Assembly: GCA_032164295.1 (NCBI GenBank) | Contig: JAJHTX010000008.1 | Span: 1,364,001-1,428,000 of the forward strand | Reading direction: 5' to 3' | DNA length: 64,000 nt | Origin: Inonotus obliquus | Lineage: Eukaryota; Basidiomycota; Agaricomycetes; Hymenochaetales; Hymenochaetaceae | Part shown: piece after piece, positions 10,654 through 22,668 of the stretch | How positions within the stretch are numbered: the first letter of the stretch is position 1 | Layout: the number at the start of each line of letters is the position of its first letter | The notes under the pieces: generated by a model | Told to the model about the DNA's origin: nothing | Seen by the model: the letters and a program-made list of their open reading frames with translations, nothing else | Databases searched by the model: none | Position numbers and translations under genes: made by a program

Positions 10654-11410
10654 ATGAGTGTGAAATTTGAATTCAAGAATATACCTACGCAGGCTCCTCC
10701 GCCCGTTGACGTCCCATTCAATCCAAGGAATAGTGCGGGACATCCACTCCTGACATGCGGATTGATCGTCTGACTGGGCATATTCATAGGCTACAAGACA
10801 ACATTATCCAATTTCTGCATGGCGAGTGGGAAGAACTGGGAAATGGAATGTAGCGGGAAAGGCGAAGCCCATAATCCCCTGTGGACAGCCAAGTGTCTGA
10901 GTAAGCAATGGCCGTCATATCGTGTACAGTGGATGCTCACTATATGAAATAAGTTAACGGGAAGGAATACGGGAAGGGCGTCGCTCTTAGCAAGAAATCG
11001 GCAGAAAACGAAGCTGCTAAACAGGCTCTTGATGCACTTCGTTAGTCTTTGTTTATCGAATCCATGCCTTCAAATATACTTACATAATCGCACAATCGTA
11101 GACAAGGAAGACAGTCGTCTATCATCGAGTCGAAAATATTTACCAATCTTCATGGATTACGTGATTGAGCATAAACTTGACCAGAGGATTGAGTTCAAGT
11201 CGGAGGCGGAAGGCCCAGCGCATTTGCGCACATGGAGGTGTATTATCTATCGTAAGTCCTCCACTCGCTTGCATTTGGGGCAGAAGTAAAGCTGCATTCT
11301 TCTCTCTAGTGGATAGTATCGAAATCGGACAAGCGTCAGCATCGACGAAAAAGGAAGCGGTGGAGGCTGCATCGATCAGTGCTGCCAAGACCTGGCCATG
11401 GTCATTTTGA
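10654..11410 (+). CDS. Two-dsRBM protein
   Basis: Exons 10654-10732, 10790-10900, 10954-11040, 11102-11251 and 11310-11410 give 175 residues; all introns are phase 1 and 50-60 nt. After a short lead (MSVKFEFKNIPTQAPPPVDV) come dsRBM 1 (YKTTLSNFCMASGKNWEMEC, NPLWTAKCLINGKEYGKGVA, LSKKSAENEAAKQALDAL) and dsRBM 2 (YLPIFMDYVIEHKLDQRIEF, EAEGPAHLRTWRCIIYLDSI, STKKEAVEAASISAAKTW). Both keep a KK near the start of helix 2. There is no RNase III, helicase or kinase domain, so it is a stand-alone dsRNA binder of the kind that acts as a partner protein. Its place directly after the kinase-dsRBM locus, and co-duplication of its first exon with that locus, suggest a shared role; this is inference. Confidence 0.8.
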
Positions 11411-11845
11411 TCTACAGGTAGTCACCACTTTCTATCGCTGGTTTCGAGTTGTTACCGCGAAAGTTTTGTGAGACGTGAAGAATGTACATAATTTTAGCGT
11501 AGTTTGGAAGCAAGTCCAAGTCGTGCCACTAAAAATGCTGTCGGAGTTTAACTTGAGCGGCAAATTCCGATTTGCCCAATTGTCGCACCCTTTACCACCT
11601 CGTGTTGTTCTTCCTCACCCGCTACTTCCACCTTCCTCCCTGCCACCACCTTTATCTCTTCCAGGTAAGTAAACATAACAGAGCATATCGTTCTTCATCG
11701 TGGCTGGTGGCGGTATATGGCCAAGAAAACGCGTTACCCAGCGATCTGAGCCACTGTTGGACTTGTTAAACCACTTTCATTTTTCTTCGCGTTCTTTCAA
11801 GTGTCGCGCCGCAAAACTACTTCTGACGCGTTGATTTCATCTAGT
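11411..11845. other. Beta-tubulin promoter and leader with a 5'UTR intron
   Basis: Pyrimidine-rich leader sequence around 11580-11664 ends in CCAG/GTAAGT at 11664/11665, and ATCTAG ends at 11844, one base before the ATG. A 180-nt leader intron (11665-11844) is therefore likely. Nothing else is recognised here. Confidence 0.55.
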
Positions 11846-13761
<1,916 letters not shown>

Positions 13762-15126
13762 TCGGATAGCATATTTCTTTGTCCTCAAAAATACCAGGAA
13801 TTCCTCTTTGTGATACTTCTCTTCCCCCTTGCTCATTTACTGCATCCATCCGAGTTTATTTGACGTTTACGATACCTGCACCAATTTAGCTATGATTACG
13901 GCTTTTTTCAGAGTTTATTCTTGTCTGTCTTTTATCTCCAATCCAGGAAATGAGATTAGTCTATCCTACATTTTTGCATTGCATTATTGACGAAATCAAC
14001 ACAGAAGAGGCAAGACGGCAGGAAGGAATGGTGGGGGGGGGTAAGTGCAGTTTCATTATCCATAATACCATCTGTTCATCGAGGAAAGCTGTATTTATAT
14101 GATACTTTCATGACATTCTCATCTTCTCTTCGTTCGTGTGCTATTTTCATCTCCCCGGGAGATCCTCTACCCTCTTCATCCCTCCTGATTGCTATATGGG
14201 GATGGAGTGAAGGCTGTGAGGATTGATGGATTTTCTTTATCACCTACTTGGGACGACTTTTCCGTCAGTTCGAAGCATCGATGAGCCATTATGCAAAGGA
14301 CAGGAGCCGAGCCAGCGGTGAATCACTTCTACTTCGGACAGCTTATGTACATAGGCACAAGTACGTCTTCGATATTCCGCCGACATTACAGAAAGAGCGC
14401 GGTTCTGAGGCTGGAGGCTGAGATGTCATGTCACGCGACACGTGCTTGTTACAGACCGCGTTTGGCGTGATTTCCTTCTACGGATCATGCTTCATCATGG
14501 GGATGCTGGGGGAAACAAGATTTCACCTCGCTATCAAGTCTCATTCCTTGTACTGTATACGTCTGTACGGGTGCAACTGTAATGGTAACGCCGCCTTGGT
14601 TGGGTTGCTTGCTGTAACGTGTAACGTGGGGTCCAGGTTGCCGCGTTACAGGGTATATATTACTAAAAAACTTAGAAAAGCACCAAAAACGAAAGCTATT
14701 TGTCCGAAGTAGGTAAGTTGACCTTCCCCTTACAGCAAAGCCAAGTCTAATACAACAGAAAGTACAAATTATATTGTAATTTTCACGGTTCAATGCGTGT
14801 CCCGTTGGTTGCCTGGTTGCCTAGAACAGGACGTGTAACGCGCAACTCTGCCTTGGTTGGCCATTTCGTTGCTGTAACGCACCCCGTCTGGTTGCACCCG
14901 TACAGACGTATACAGTAGTTGGACTCTCATCCCTTCCCTATCTCTAGTCTGATCTCTATGCCTCTGGGTGGACTGCATGCAAGGAGGCTTGTGACGTTTC
15001 TAAGTTCTTTATAGACTCGATAGCTCCTCGATTGGCGACTTCAAGTATCTGTAAGTACTAAGAAGTTATCTGTATTTCTAAGCTATGCTATCGTATACAC
15101 CGCTTGATCCATTTTTTGCTTCGTTC
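13762..15126. other. Intergenic, tubulin 3' region and a MITE-like element
   Basis: No coding frame is supported. The only structure seen is the terminal-inverted-repeat element at 14551-14917, plus a G run near 14032-14041. Confidence 0.6.
14551..14917. mobile_element. MITE-like non-autonomous DNA transposon with TA target duplication
   Basis: A perfect 25-bp inverted repeat bounds the element: CTGTATACGTCTGTACGG followed by GTGCAAC at 14553-14577, and its exact reverse complement at 14891-14915. Both ends are flanked by TA (14551-14552, 14916-14917), as for Tc1/mariner-type insertions. The interior, about 310 bp, has no coding frame; it carries GTAACG and GTTGCC words near both ends and the direct repeat GCCTTGGTTGG in both halves. 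It is too short to encode a transposase. Confidence 0.8.
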
Positions 15127-16455
15127 TCAGTACCGAATTGGCCAATACGGATACAAAGGAAGGTATTTGTACGAGTCGGAAGGCACTATATGGATAAACT
15201 CTGGAAGTGAGGATGAGTAGGAGAACAAAACGAAGTACCAGGAGCTAGGTGACGTACTACCATAAGTAAAGGTGAGCTTGATCCAGTCCCTTCCAGCCGA
15301 CTTCTGGAGGCACTCGTGCCTACCACGCTCCGGGTTTATCGTTTCACCACCAAGCCGAATGGTCATCAGGGATGGACATACTCCTCTGCGAGATGCGATG
15401 AAACCCATAACCTTATCCTGCAGACCTCGTATGCTTGGCCACAAGTCACCCCGACAATACGGTATTTGAATAATGACAAGGTATGTCAGGCTCGCAGGAT
15501 AGTTATGTAGCGGATTCATTGCGAAGAACTTGTCGGATACGCGCAATGCTGTGATCGAAGACAACTTTCGGAGTTTGCATGTACTATCCGGATGGTCTGA
15601 AGCATATACTGGTGTGAAGGTGAGGAGTTCTAGCGAATGTCCGATGCCTACGATTTTCTGCCATAGGTCCTTGCAGAGATAGATTCCACCAACGATTTCG
15701 AGAGCACGCAGGCCGGTATGATCGGGAGCGGGGGTGGGAAGATACATGTGTCTGTGCAGGAGCTCGCATTGATACAGGCACAATCGCCTCAGTTGAGGCA
15801 TTGTCGGCCAGTTTGGTTCTTTCCCGCCAGCAGCAGTGGTGGATTTATAACGCTTGATAGTGAGATCCTGGAGTGCGGGAAAGGAGAGCGCTGGAGTGAA
15901 GAAGGTACTGTGAAAGTCTCCAGTTGGTCGAAGTTCGAGTCGAGTGAGCGTTTTGATGTTCATCAGTTTCGTGAGCTGGTATTCGCGGCCCGGTGTAGCC
16001 TTCTTGTGGGAACGAGACGTACCGTAGAAAGACTTTTGCGAATGAATATTCGTACACATGGCATATACGCGATTAAGCTCCCTACAATCCTCGAAGCTGA
16101 ATCGTTCGTCGCGTTTTCCAGAGTAAAATGCGTTGTTAAAGAAGAGGGATTGGACCAGTGATCGTAAGTCCTTGCGATTCGTCAGCGTTCGCAAGAAGAC
16201 TAGTACGGCCCTCGAGGTCGTGAGAAGGACGTCTTGGTATAGATATTTACAGGACGCTTCACACCATGTCCTGTTAAGAAGACAAGTGGAACGCAAGGTT
16301 GGCTGGAAGACGGTTTTCGTAAAGAGCCATGGTGATCGATGCGTTGCGCGTTCATCCACCAGATTCGAGAGAATCTGAACAACAACGTCGTATGGTAGGT
16401 TACTCGATCGGGAAGCTTTCAACGCTCTCTTCGGTGATGGGACGAGCGACTTCAT
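15127..16455 (-). CDS. F-box/LRR-like protein, intronless
   Basis: A single exon of 442 residues starts at the ATG at 16455 (MKSLVPSPKRALK); the frame is open further upstream but without an ATG. Residues about 20-60 read LPYDVVVQILSNLVDERATH...LRSTCLLNRTWCEASCKYLY, an F-box-like helix set as found in the very large F-box families of Agaricomycetes. The remainder has weak leucine-rich spacing (TLTRLELRP, FPALQDLTIKRY, MPQLRRLCLYQCEL, LRALEIVGG). Such proteins are substrate adaptors of SCF ubiquitin ligases; the target is unknown. No intron was needed, unlike most neighbours. Confidence 0.7.
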   Translation of the reverse strand: MKSLVPSPKRALKASRSSNLPYDVVVQILSNLVDERATHRSPWLFTKTVFQPTLRSTCLLNRTWCEASCKYLYQDVLLTTSRAVLVFLRTLTNRKDLRSLVQSLFFNNAFYSGKRDERFSFEDCRELNRVYAMCTNIHSQKSFYGTSRSHKKATPGREYQLTKLMNIKTLTRLELRPTGDFHSTFFTPALSFPALQDLTIKRYKSTTAAGGKEPNWPTMPQLRRLCLYQCELLHRHMYLPTPAPDHTGLRALEIVGGIYLCKDLWQKIVGIGHSLELLTFTPVYASDHPDSTCKLRKLSSITALRVSDKFFAMNPLHNYPASLTYLVIIQIPYCRGDLWPSIRGLQDKVMGFIASRRGVCPSLMTIRLGGETINPERGRHECLQKSAGRDWIKLTFTYGSTSPSSWYFVLFSYSSSLPEFIHIVPSDSYKYLPLYPYWPIRY

Positions 16456-18919
16456 AGTTCTTGGGGGTGTAAAGTGTGCGTTTATGATGGATAAGGTGAA
16501 GGAAGCAGGTGATCGAATCAAACGTTGGATGGATTAAATTTAATTGAACTGTTTCAAGCGGAGACTCAAAGCTCAGCTCTGCCGATCTCTTGTCTGTGGG
16601 GCGGAGTCCGTGCCGAATCTTGCCGATGAACCTTGGACCAGTCACCATAGTAGTACTGGCAGGAACGTGAATAATTTCAAGGTCAGCGGCTGACATGGGA
16701 GTATTGCAATGTATCCGATGTGAATCGGAAATAATAGATAATAGAGAAGTGAACTGAAATTTAGCAGAGATACTTGGTCCAAAGTAGGTGGTAGAGGAGG
16801 TCGAGACTCGAAAATCAAACCCAGCCCTAAATCTAAAAGACAAGACTGGATCTCACATCTCATCCTCATCCATCGGGAGACAGTAGTACTAGTCTGCGCG
16901 CTTACATGAGCATGTACAGTATGGTTGTAAAAGAGCCAAAAGAGTAAAATTAATACAAGCATGTATGTATAATGGATCTCGGTCTGAGGATTAAAAAAAG
17001 GTATAGTAATCCACCGTAAGGCGAAAGAAATATTCTAGTACTTTAGAAGGTAATAATTATCTGCTTTTGTAGAATATATATTGCACTTTATCAGGCGAAT
17101 GTAGAGGTAATAACGGATTATATTGTCATTCCATCCCTGTGGTACGGTCTATCTATATAATACACTAAATCTCGGTATAACATAAGTGACTCGACTCGAT
17201 GGAAGTTGGAACAAATAAGCAAGTTATTCGCAGTTTCAAGATATTTGGGACGATGTGTCGAATAATAAGTGAATTTATAGACAGACCAATGTGAAGAGCT
17301 CACTGGCACATGTCAAAGTCAGTCAGTGACACTGATGGATGGTGAATTGGTGATGCAGTCTCTTCGTTGATCTATCAAATTCAAATATTAATGGTGAGAC
17401 TTTCCTCCACCGTGACGTCAGAATACGATGAGACGTACGATAGTCGAAGGTTGCAGTGGAATTGAGCATGGATGATGGACCTGAGGTAACAAGTTCAAAC
17501 ACACTTGATACAATTCAATTCCTCGACCTCGACCTCGACCTCGAGCCATCGGACTCAATCTTCTTCCTTCTTCTTGCCCTTTACTTTCTGCACCCTGCGC
17601 CCTGCGCAATACTTTCGGACCTTCAACCTTCTTACAGAGGACAGAGGACAGAGGACATATAGCAGGGAGTTTCGACAGCCCAGCGAACAAAAAGCTGAGT
17701 AACACTGTTCGCTTCGCAAGAACTGAACAAGGACTCACAAGGACGTTGAGCAGTAGGAACGTAACTTTCGTTGCCTAGTACACGGTACCAGAGTATGTCA
17801 GGCCAGGAAAGCATTTTCCAGGTCACCTAATAATACATAATACAAACCTCTGCAAGTACCAACACAACGGGTCGCCCCATTGTGTCATGATTCGCCACGC
17901 GATTCGGAAGCTCGGGGAGAAGAACAGCAGTTCCACCGTGTGTGACCTGGAGAGCCGAGGCTCGTCCTGTTCTCGAATTTTCGTTGCGGACTGTGAATGG
18001 ATAGGAAACTGGTGCTCTGTAAAGAGGTCCAATCAACGTTTCAACGAGCGAACGACCCGTGTAGGAAACATGGATATGCTCCGGAGCGCCGAACGCCGAG
18101 CTCAAGCATTAGCATTCCGACCTTCCTCCCCGACTCGGACTATTAGGACAAGAACGATGCTGTCGATTTCCATTACGAGCGACATGCCTGGAAAGTTTCC
18201 GAGCTGTTCACTCGCATAGGTAAGGACTGAAGGAAGGTTTCCTTCCGATCGGTAAAACCAAAACGAAGAAATGAATGTGCCTTATCAGTGGCTGGACCGG
18301 AAGAATCATACATGCACACATACGAAATCTTGTCGTCAGCGGGTCCGAGCGAGTTAGGTGGGTTACTGAGAAGAAGAAAATGCCAAGGATTGCGATATTT
18401 CGCAAAGTTGTCTACTGGCTGAATGAGTTGATCGATAACGGGTGTACGGATTGCTGCGAGGACGGACAGGGAAAGAGGAGCGGGAAGTGTTCATTCCGCA
18501 TCAATTAGCAAGTTCGACAAGCTCAAAGTTCGATAAGGGTCGAGATGAAGATTCATGATGAGATACTTATATCGGGACGAGACGGAAAACGAGAGGGATA
18601 AGTAATCACGAGGAAGCGGAAGAGCGCGGGGAGAGTTGAAGATGGGGTATCTAGGTCCGGCTACTCACCAAGTGCGGGGGAGGGGAAATACGGGCTTGGC
18701 CGGGTGGGGTCAGCGTATCATCGACGTCAGTTAAAATTACCACAATCAGCTATAAGTCATCATTCCTCTCCTGTCTCTCTCCCCTCTAAACCCCATCTCA
18801 GTCTCCACTCTCTCACTTTGGTCAATATACCCTTCCATCTTCTAACCAGTCTTTGGAATCTACTCACCGCCTCACCTCCTAACTCACCACCCGTAGTCAA
18901 CACCGCATTCGATCAGTCC
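16456..18919. other. Intergenic, about 2.5 kb
   Basis: No gene is recognised. Short open frames are present but carry no motif. A CCTCGA repeat occurs at about 17521-17545. The last about 170 bases before 18920 are C/T-rich, a typical fungal leader for the downstream acyltransferase gene. Confidence 0.5.
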
Positions 18920-21900
18920 ATGGCGACGACTGTTACGAGATTCGACGAATCTCCTGATCCAAAGCCAAACAGGACCTTTGCAAACCAGGAAAAACTCCCT
19001 CACTTGCCTATTCCCCCTCTTGAGGATACATGCAGGAGGTATTTGAGAGCGCTTGAGGCTCTACAGAGCCCGTCGGAACATGAACAGACGAGACGTGCTG
19101 TACAATCGTTCTTGGATGATCCGGACAAGGGACCGAGGATGCAGAAGAAGCTGGAGGAGTGGGCAAAGGATAAGAATAGGTACGTCATCTTCTGTGCTTT
19201 GCCATCAAGGTGACTAAGCATTTTCTGTAGTTATATCGAGGACTTTTGGTGAGTGGATGTCGATCACTGTGATACATAATTTACCTTTTCCTCCGATGTC
19301 TTCTCCCGCTGTCATTTTCCTTCTCACTGCGATATCTCCGGCCTTCTCTGCACTCACCCCGTCCTCGGAGCGCATCATATTGCCATGTGCACGGCCGAGC
19401 AGGTGTGAAACACACTAACGGCTGCAACGGCTCTCCGTACGGAGTCAGCCGTTCGGAGTCTATCTGCTTCTTTTCTTCTTCTCTTTTTCTCATTAAAATC
19501 TCTTGAGAAAACGTATATCTAACCGTGCACTCACAGGTACGAGAGTTACCTCTCCCACACAGACCCGGTTGTACTTGCTCTCAACCCATTCTTCCTGCTT
19601 GAGTATGCATTCCGCTCTATCTCCGCCACCGAGATTATTCACTCTTTCACGACAGAGATGACCCTACTCCTACGCGTGGCTCGCAGATTCCTCGTGCTGC
19701 TGCACTGATCACATCTTCATTGGGATTCATCCATGACCTTCGTGATGGATTGTTGGAACCTGATAGCGTCCGCGGGCAAGCATTATGTATGGATCAGTAT
19801 ACGCGACTGTTTGGGACTGCTAGGATCCCGACACAGGTAGGTCTTGTATTTTCTGGCCTCATCGCATGTTATTCTCATACTTTCCGTGATGTAGCGTGGA
19901 TGCCGAATGCAAGTGAACGACCAATCCCAACACATCGTCGTACTCCGTCGTGGACAGGCCTACTGGTTTGATGTATTGGACGGAGAGGACCGTCCTTTGC
20001 TCACTGAGCGCGAGATTTTGCGGAACTTACAAGCAATTGTCGCCGATGCGGATCGGACGCATATCACCGACGTCGCCAAGTCTGCAATTGGTGTACTTAC
20101 CACGGAGAACCGCAAGGCATGGTGGAGCTTGCGCGAGTTGATGAAGAGTGACCGTCAGAATGCTGGATGTCTCGATGTGGTGGATGGTGCGCTGTTTATC
20201 GTGTGCCTGGACGATGCTGCACCGGAGGACTTGGCACAGCTGTGTGATAACTTCCTTTGTGGGACATACGATTTGAGGAACGGAGTTCAGATCGGAACGT
20301 GTACGAATAGATGGTACGATAAGGTTCGTCGTTCTTTTCCGCTGACCCCGTTCGGGAATTGACGAATCTCTGTCTACAGCTTCAGATCATCGTTTGCGCC
20401 GATGGTTCGGCAGGTATCAACTTTGAACATACTGGTGTCGATGGACATACTGTCCTCCGGTTTGCTGCAGACATCTTTACAGATGGCCTAATGCTCATGG
20501 CGCGCTCGATCAACCCCTCGGCGCCGACTCTCTTCCACGCTCCACTGAGTCCTTACGCGAAATCGTACAAACCACCGAAAGGTTCTTCCGCACCTAAAGC
20601 TCTTACTAATGGCAAGAAAGCTCCAGATGGCATTCCGAACGGGGTTAACGGATCCAGCGATGCGAACGGTGATAGTGCTGCAACTCCCAAACCTCCCACT
20701 TCGCCGAATGGCAAGACACCGTTGTCCCCACGCACTGCGCAGAGGCTTTTTATTGAGGAAATGTTCACTACTACGCCTAAGAAGCTTGAGTGGGTCTTGG
20801 GTCCCGAACTGAGAGCTGGGATCAGGTTTGCGGAGACGAGGTTGAGCGATTTGATTTGTCAGAATGACTGTCAGGCTTTGGAGTTTAAAGGATATGGGAA
20901 AGTGTTCATTACGAGTCATGGGTTTAGTCCAGATGCGTTTGTCCAGATGGCGTTCCAGGCTGCGTATTATGGTCTTTATGGCAAGTGTGAATCGGCAATT
21001 TGGGTGAGGGACAATACTGAACGGATATGATTTAGGACGTACGGAGTGCACGTATGAACCGGCGATGACAAAAGCATTCTACCATGGTCGGACGGAGGCT
21101 ATCCGAACTGTGCAGAAAGAGAGCGTTGGCTTCACCAAGGTACATACCTTCGCCTACTTATGTAAAAAGTGAAAAGAGACGCTAACTCTGTCTTTAGACA
21201 TTCTTCTCCGACGCAACTCCTCATGAAAAGGTTAACGCTCTTCGCAAGGCTTGTGAGCGTCATGTCGCGTTAACGAGGGAGTGCGGTAAAGGATTGGGCC
21301 AAGACAGACATCTTTATGCTCTATACTGTCTGTTCCAACGCGAAATCGCAGATGGCAAACTCGACGTTCTCCCGGACGATCCTATTCCTTCTCCGATATG
21401 GCCCCAACGTGCTCTTCCAGAAATCTTTACCGATCCCGGCTGGCCACTTCTAAGCACTTCCATACTCTCCACGAGTAACTGCGGAAACCCCGCTTTACGT
21501 CTATTCGGTTTTGGTCCCGTAGCAGCAGATGGTTACGGTATCGGATATATCATTAAAGATGACGGTATTTCGATTTGCGCTAGTTCGAAGCATTTGCAGA
21601 TGAGGAGGTTTTTGGATACGTTGGAGAGTTATTTGAGGGATGTTCAGAGGTTGTTGGTTGTTATGCATAGGAATGCGAATGCTCCTCCGACGCCGTTTAT
21701 TGATCATTCGGGTACGCTTAGGGATGCTAGGACAGGGAGGAGGATTCATACGTTTGCGGATGATGATAGTGATACGAGTGAGGAGGATGCGATGAGTACG
21801 TCTTTATCTTATCTCATTCTTCTATTCATCATCTCTATACCTTGCGACAAACCGCTCCTAATCCATTTCTCTCTTCCTCCCTTTCAGCAGGCTATTCGTT

Positions 21901-22092
21901 CTTCGATAGCGGTGAGATTAGGCTACTTGAACGCGGTGAGAGCCTTAGTAGGGAACGACACGCTCATTCACATTCGCGTGCTCATATTGGTGAGTTTTCT
22001 CGTGTGTTCATTGAATTACGCTTGCGACGTTTTCTGACGTACCTTTTTTTTCGTGTGTTATAGGTAAAGTCATCCCGATGGCGGAGTATTGA
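18920..22092 (+). CDS. Carnitine O-acetyltransferase (Yat1/Yat2-like)
   Basis: Ten exons (18920-19179, 19231-19248, 19537-19602, 19656-19836, 19895-20323, 20380-20980, 21036-21139, 21198-21795, 21888-21989, 22064-22092) give 795 residues. Family motifs in order: LPHLPIPPLEDTCRRYL, DPVVLALNPFFLLEDDP, INFEHTGVDGHTVLRF (catalytic His and DG), YGLYGRTECTYEPAMTKAF, YHGRTEAIR, and STSNCGNPALRLFGFGPVA (STS carnitine-binding motif). It transfers acetyl groups between CoA and carnitine for export or import of acetyl units; the EHTGVDGH form suggests the Yat group. There is no obvious targeting sequence or C-terminal PTS1. A Ser/Pro-rich insert (about residues 385-430) separates the halves. Exon 2 is only 18 nt, and the intron at 20981 uses a GC donor (GCAAGT). 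Confidence 0.92.
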
Positions 22093-22668
22093 GTACCGAG
22101 TTCCTGGGTTCTGAGTGGTTCTGAGGTTGATGGTTGTCGATGGTGTAAGATATGGATATGGTTTAAAATGGTGAAATCTTGGTAGTTTACGAATTTGGCT
22201 CGAATGTATTGAATACGTATACTTTTGCATATGCTTACTACTATGCATGTATTACTTTTTCCTATGTACTTTATTGCTTATCTCGGTTTTTATTTGTTGT
22301 ACTAGCAATGTATGGTATGGACCTTCCGATTTCAACAATGAATTTCAAGGGGGGAAATGTTACAGCACGTGTGACAAGAATACGCGTGGGTACTTGGCGC
22401 CGTCGGAGTGTGAAGCACCGTTTCGGCAGGAGCGGCATAGACGCGTCAAGTAATAATCGCATAAGCTCCATTTCAGCTGTAACTAGTCCAGCCTTCTCAT
22501 TTCGGTCCGCGTCTTGTCGCTTCTTTGCCACTTACCACCACTATCAACCAACAAAGTCTACAAACCTATTCACTCCTCTCTTCACCTGTTCTCGTTTAAT
22601 TCTCAGAGAGGAACTTACTTTGGTATTGAGTAGCCTGCAGGGAGAACTGCTGGTTACAACACTATCGA
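22093..22668. other. Intergenic between acyltransferase and Mam3-like gene
   Basis: No coding frame is supported. The first part is presumed 3'UTR and the second part promoter of the next gene. No repeat was seen. Confidence 0.5.

Noticed and set aside
16456..16521. 22-codon upstream extension of the F-box-like gene
   Set aside because: The frame is open, but the first codon there is TTG; the first real ATG is at 16455.
16642..16962. Hydrophobic minus-strand ORF (LILLFWLFYNHTVHA)
   Set aside because: Composition follows A/T-rich intergenic DNA; no continuation or conserved motif.
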